Below are positions 5,146-5,757 of a stretch of DNA of 5,757 bases, piece after piece (positions within the stretch are counted from its first letter, which is position 1; every line of letters starts with the position of its first letter). A program made the translations under genes and the position numbers. Location: the NCBI GenBank assembly GCA_916719935.1, contig CAKAPY010000101.1:1-5757 (forward strand), given 5' to 3'. The notes beneath the pieces are model-generated. The model ran no database searches. It saw nothing but the letters and a program-made list of their open reading frames with translations, and had not been told where the DNA came from. The stretch comes from an uncultured Actinomyces sp. Its GTDB lineage: Bacteria > Actinomycetota > Actinomycetes > Actinomycetales > Actinomycetaceae.

Positions 5146-5757
5146 GTACCGCAACAGTGAATACTCGAAGTGAAACCCCCAGACGTGAGCTTCCGTGGAG
5201 GCGACGTGGGGAAGCAGGTTTTGACAAGCCAACCCTTCCCGGCTTTATCGGTCGTTATCTGCTGTTACTTTTCTGTTTCGTTATCACTGTTGGCCCCTTC
5301 CTGTGGGAACTTTCAACCTCCCTCAAAGGGCCTGGGGATGATATTTATGCGTTCCCTCCCAGCCTGATCCCCAGTAACCCAACGCTGGATAATTACTCAG
5401 AAGTTTTACGCACTGTCCCCGTTATCAGCTACGCGTGGCACTCGCTTCTTGTTGGTATTGGAACAGTGCTGACAAATGTTGTCTTCTCGACCTTTGCTGG
5501 TTATGCCTTTGCACAGATGAAGTTCAGGGGCAAGGGACTGCTCATGGTAATCATGCTGTCAACCCTGCTGCTTCCCGGTGAAGTGACGCTGACTTCTCAG
5601 TACCTCACCATTAAGTCTTTGGGCGCTGCGAACAGCCTCGTCGGGGTCTTCCTTCCGGGGGCAATTTCGGCGATGAATGTGTTGTTGATGTACACCGCAG
5701 CACGCGCCATCCCAAATTCGATTCTGGATGCAGCAGCAATTGACGGCGCAACCACAT
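5142..5757 (+). CDS. Sugar ABC transporter permease, MalG/UgpE type (3' end outside window)
   Basis: This is the second half of the transmembrane channel, paired with the permease encoded just upstream. The frame stays open from the ATG at 5142 to the window edge, giving 205 of an expected 280-310 residues. The first 37 residues are hydrophilic and rich in Arg and Glu, and should be cytoplasmic. Membrane segments follow at about 38-58, 100-124, 132-155 and 164-186. Features typical of the MalG type are the LWELSTSLKGPGDDIYAFPPSLIPSNPTLDNY stretch in two parts (LWELSTSLK at 54-62, PPSLIPSNPTLDNY at 72-85), GYAFAQMKFRGK at 120-131 and IPNSILDAAAIDGA at 190-203. In the EAA loop the usual Glu is Asp196, a mild change; Gly202 is kept, and the window ends three residues after it. 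The rest of the loop and the last two membrane segments are beyond the edge. Confidence 0.92.
   Translation, partial: MSTATVNTRSETPRRELPWRRRGEAGFDKPTLPGFIGRYLLLLFCFVITVGPFLWELSTSLKGPGDDIYAFPPSLIPSNPTLDNYSEVLRTVPVISYAWHSLLVGIGTVLTNVVFSTFAGYAFAQMKFRGKGLLMVIMLSTLLLPGEVTLTSQYLTIKSLGAANSLVGVFLPGAISAMNVLLMYTAARAIPNSILDAAAIDGATT

Noticed and set aside
5078..5173. Possible 31-codon peptide starting with ATG at 5078 after AAGGAG at 5068-5073
   Set aside because: The ribosome-like site is also a normal Lys-Glu codon pair. The peptide is out of frame across the permease junction and has no recognisable character.
5170..5367. 65-codon plus-strand open frame near the right end
   Set aside because: It is out of frame with the second permease, whose frame from 5142 shows clear family motifs.

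Overview
The window is a stretch of a carbohydrate-utilisation locus, with every gene on the + strand. The Ser/Gly-rich linker after the lipobox of the binding protein, the strong AAGGAG-type ribosome sites, the C/G-ending codons (strongest in the binding-protein gene) and the moderate base composition together suggest a Gram-positive actinobacterium. It looks more like a Bifidobacterium/Actinomycetaceae-type host-associated species than a very high-GC soil streptomycete. This placement is inference; no rRNA or species-specific marker is present.

Layout. Bases 1-1410 hold the C-terminal half of a family GH38 alpha-mannosidase whose start lies upstream of the window. After a 14-base gap comes a complete 413-residue clan GH-A glycosidase, GH5-like (1425-2666). 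It most resembles the bifidobacterial GH5_18 beta-mannosidase type that acts on the Man-beta-1,4-GlcNAc core of N-glycans. After 41 bases comes a lipoprotein sugar-binding protein (2708-3994). A 119-base gap then carries a perfect 15-bp stem-loop. An inner-membrane permease of the MalF/UgpA type follows (4114-5145). It overlaps by ATGA with a second permease of the MalG/UgpE type (5142 onward), which runs off the right edge before its stop.

How they work together (inference from the families). The lipoprotein captures a mannose-containing oligosaccharide outside the membrane and the two permeases move it inward. The GH38 enzyme trims alpha-linked mannose and the GH5-like enzyme hydrolyses a beta-mannoside, probably both in the cytoplasm. 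The GH5-like enzyme has no signal peptide; the N-terminus of the GH38 enzyme is not visible. No ABC ATPase is in the window, so energy must come from a gene further along or from a shared MsiK-like ATPase. The combination fits high-mannose N-glycan foraging.

The likely control points are the big stem-loop between the binding-protein and permease genes, and a cluster of small inverted repeats just before the binding-protein start. I see no tRNA, rRNA, CRISPR array, insertion sequence or phage gene. I found no evidence for a wholly new type of system. The most useful leads are the specificity of the GH5-like enzyme and the two RNA/DNA structure clusters.
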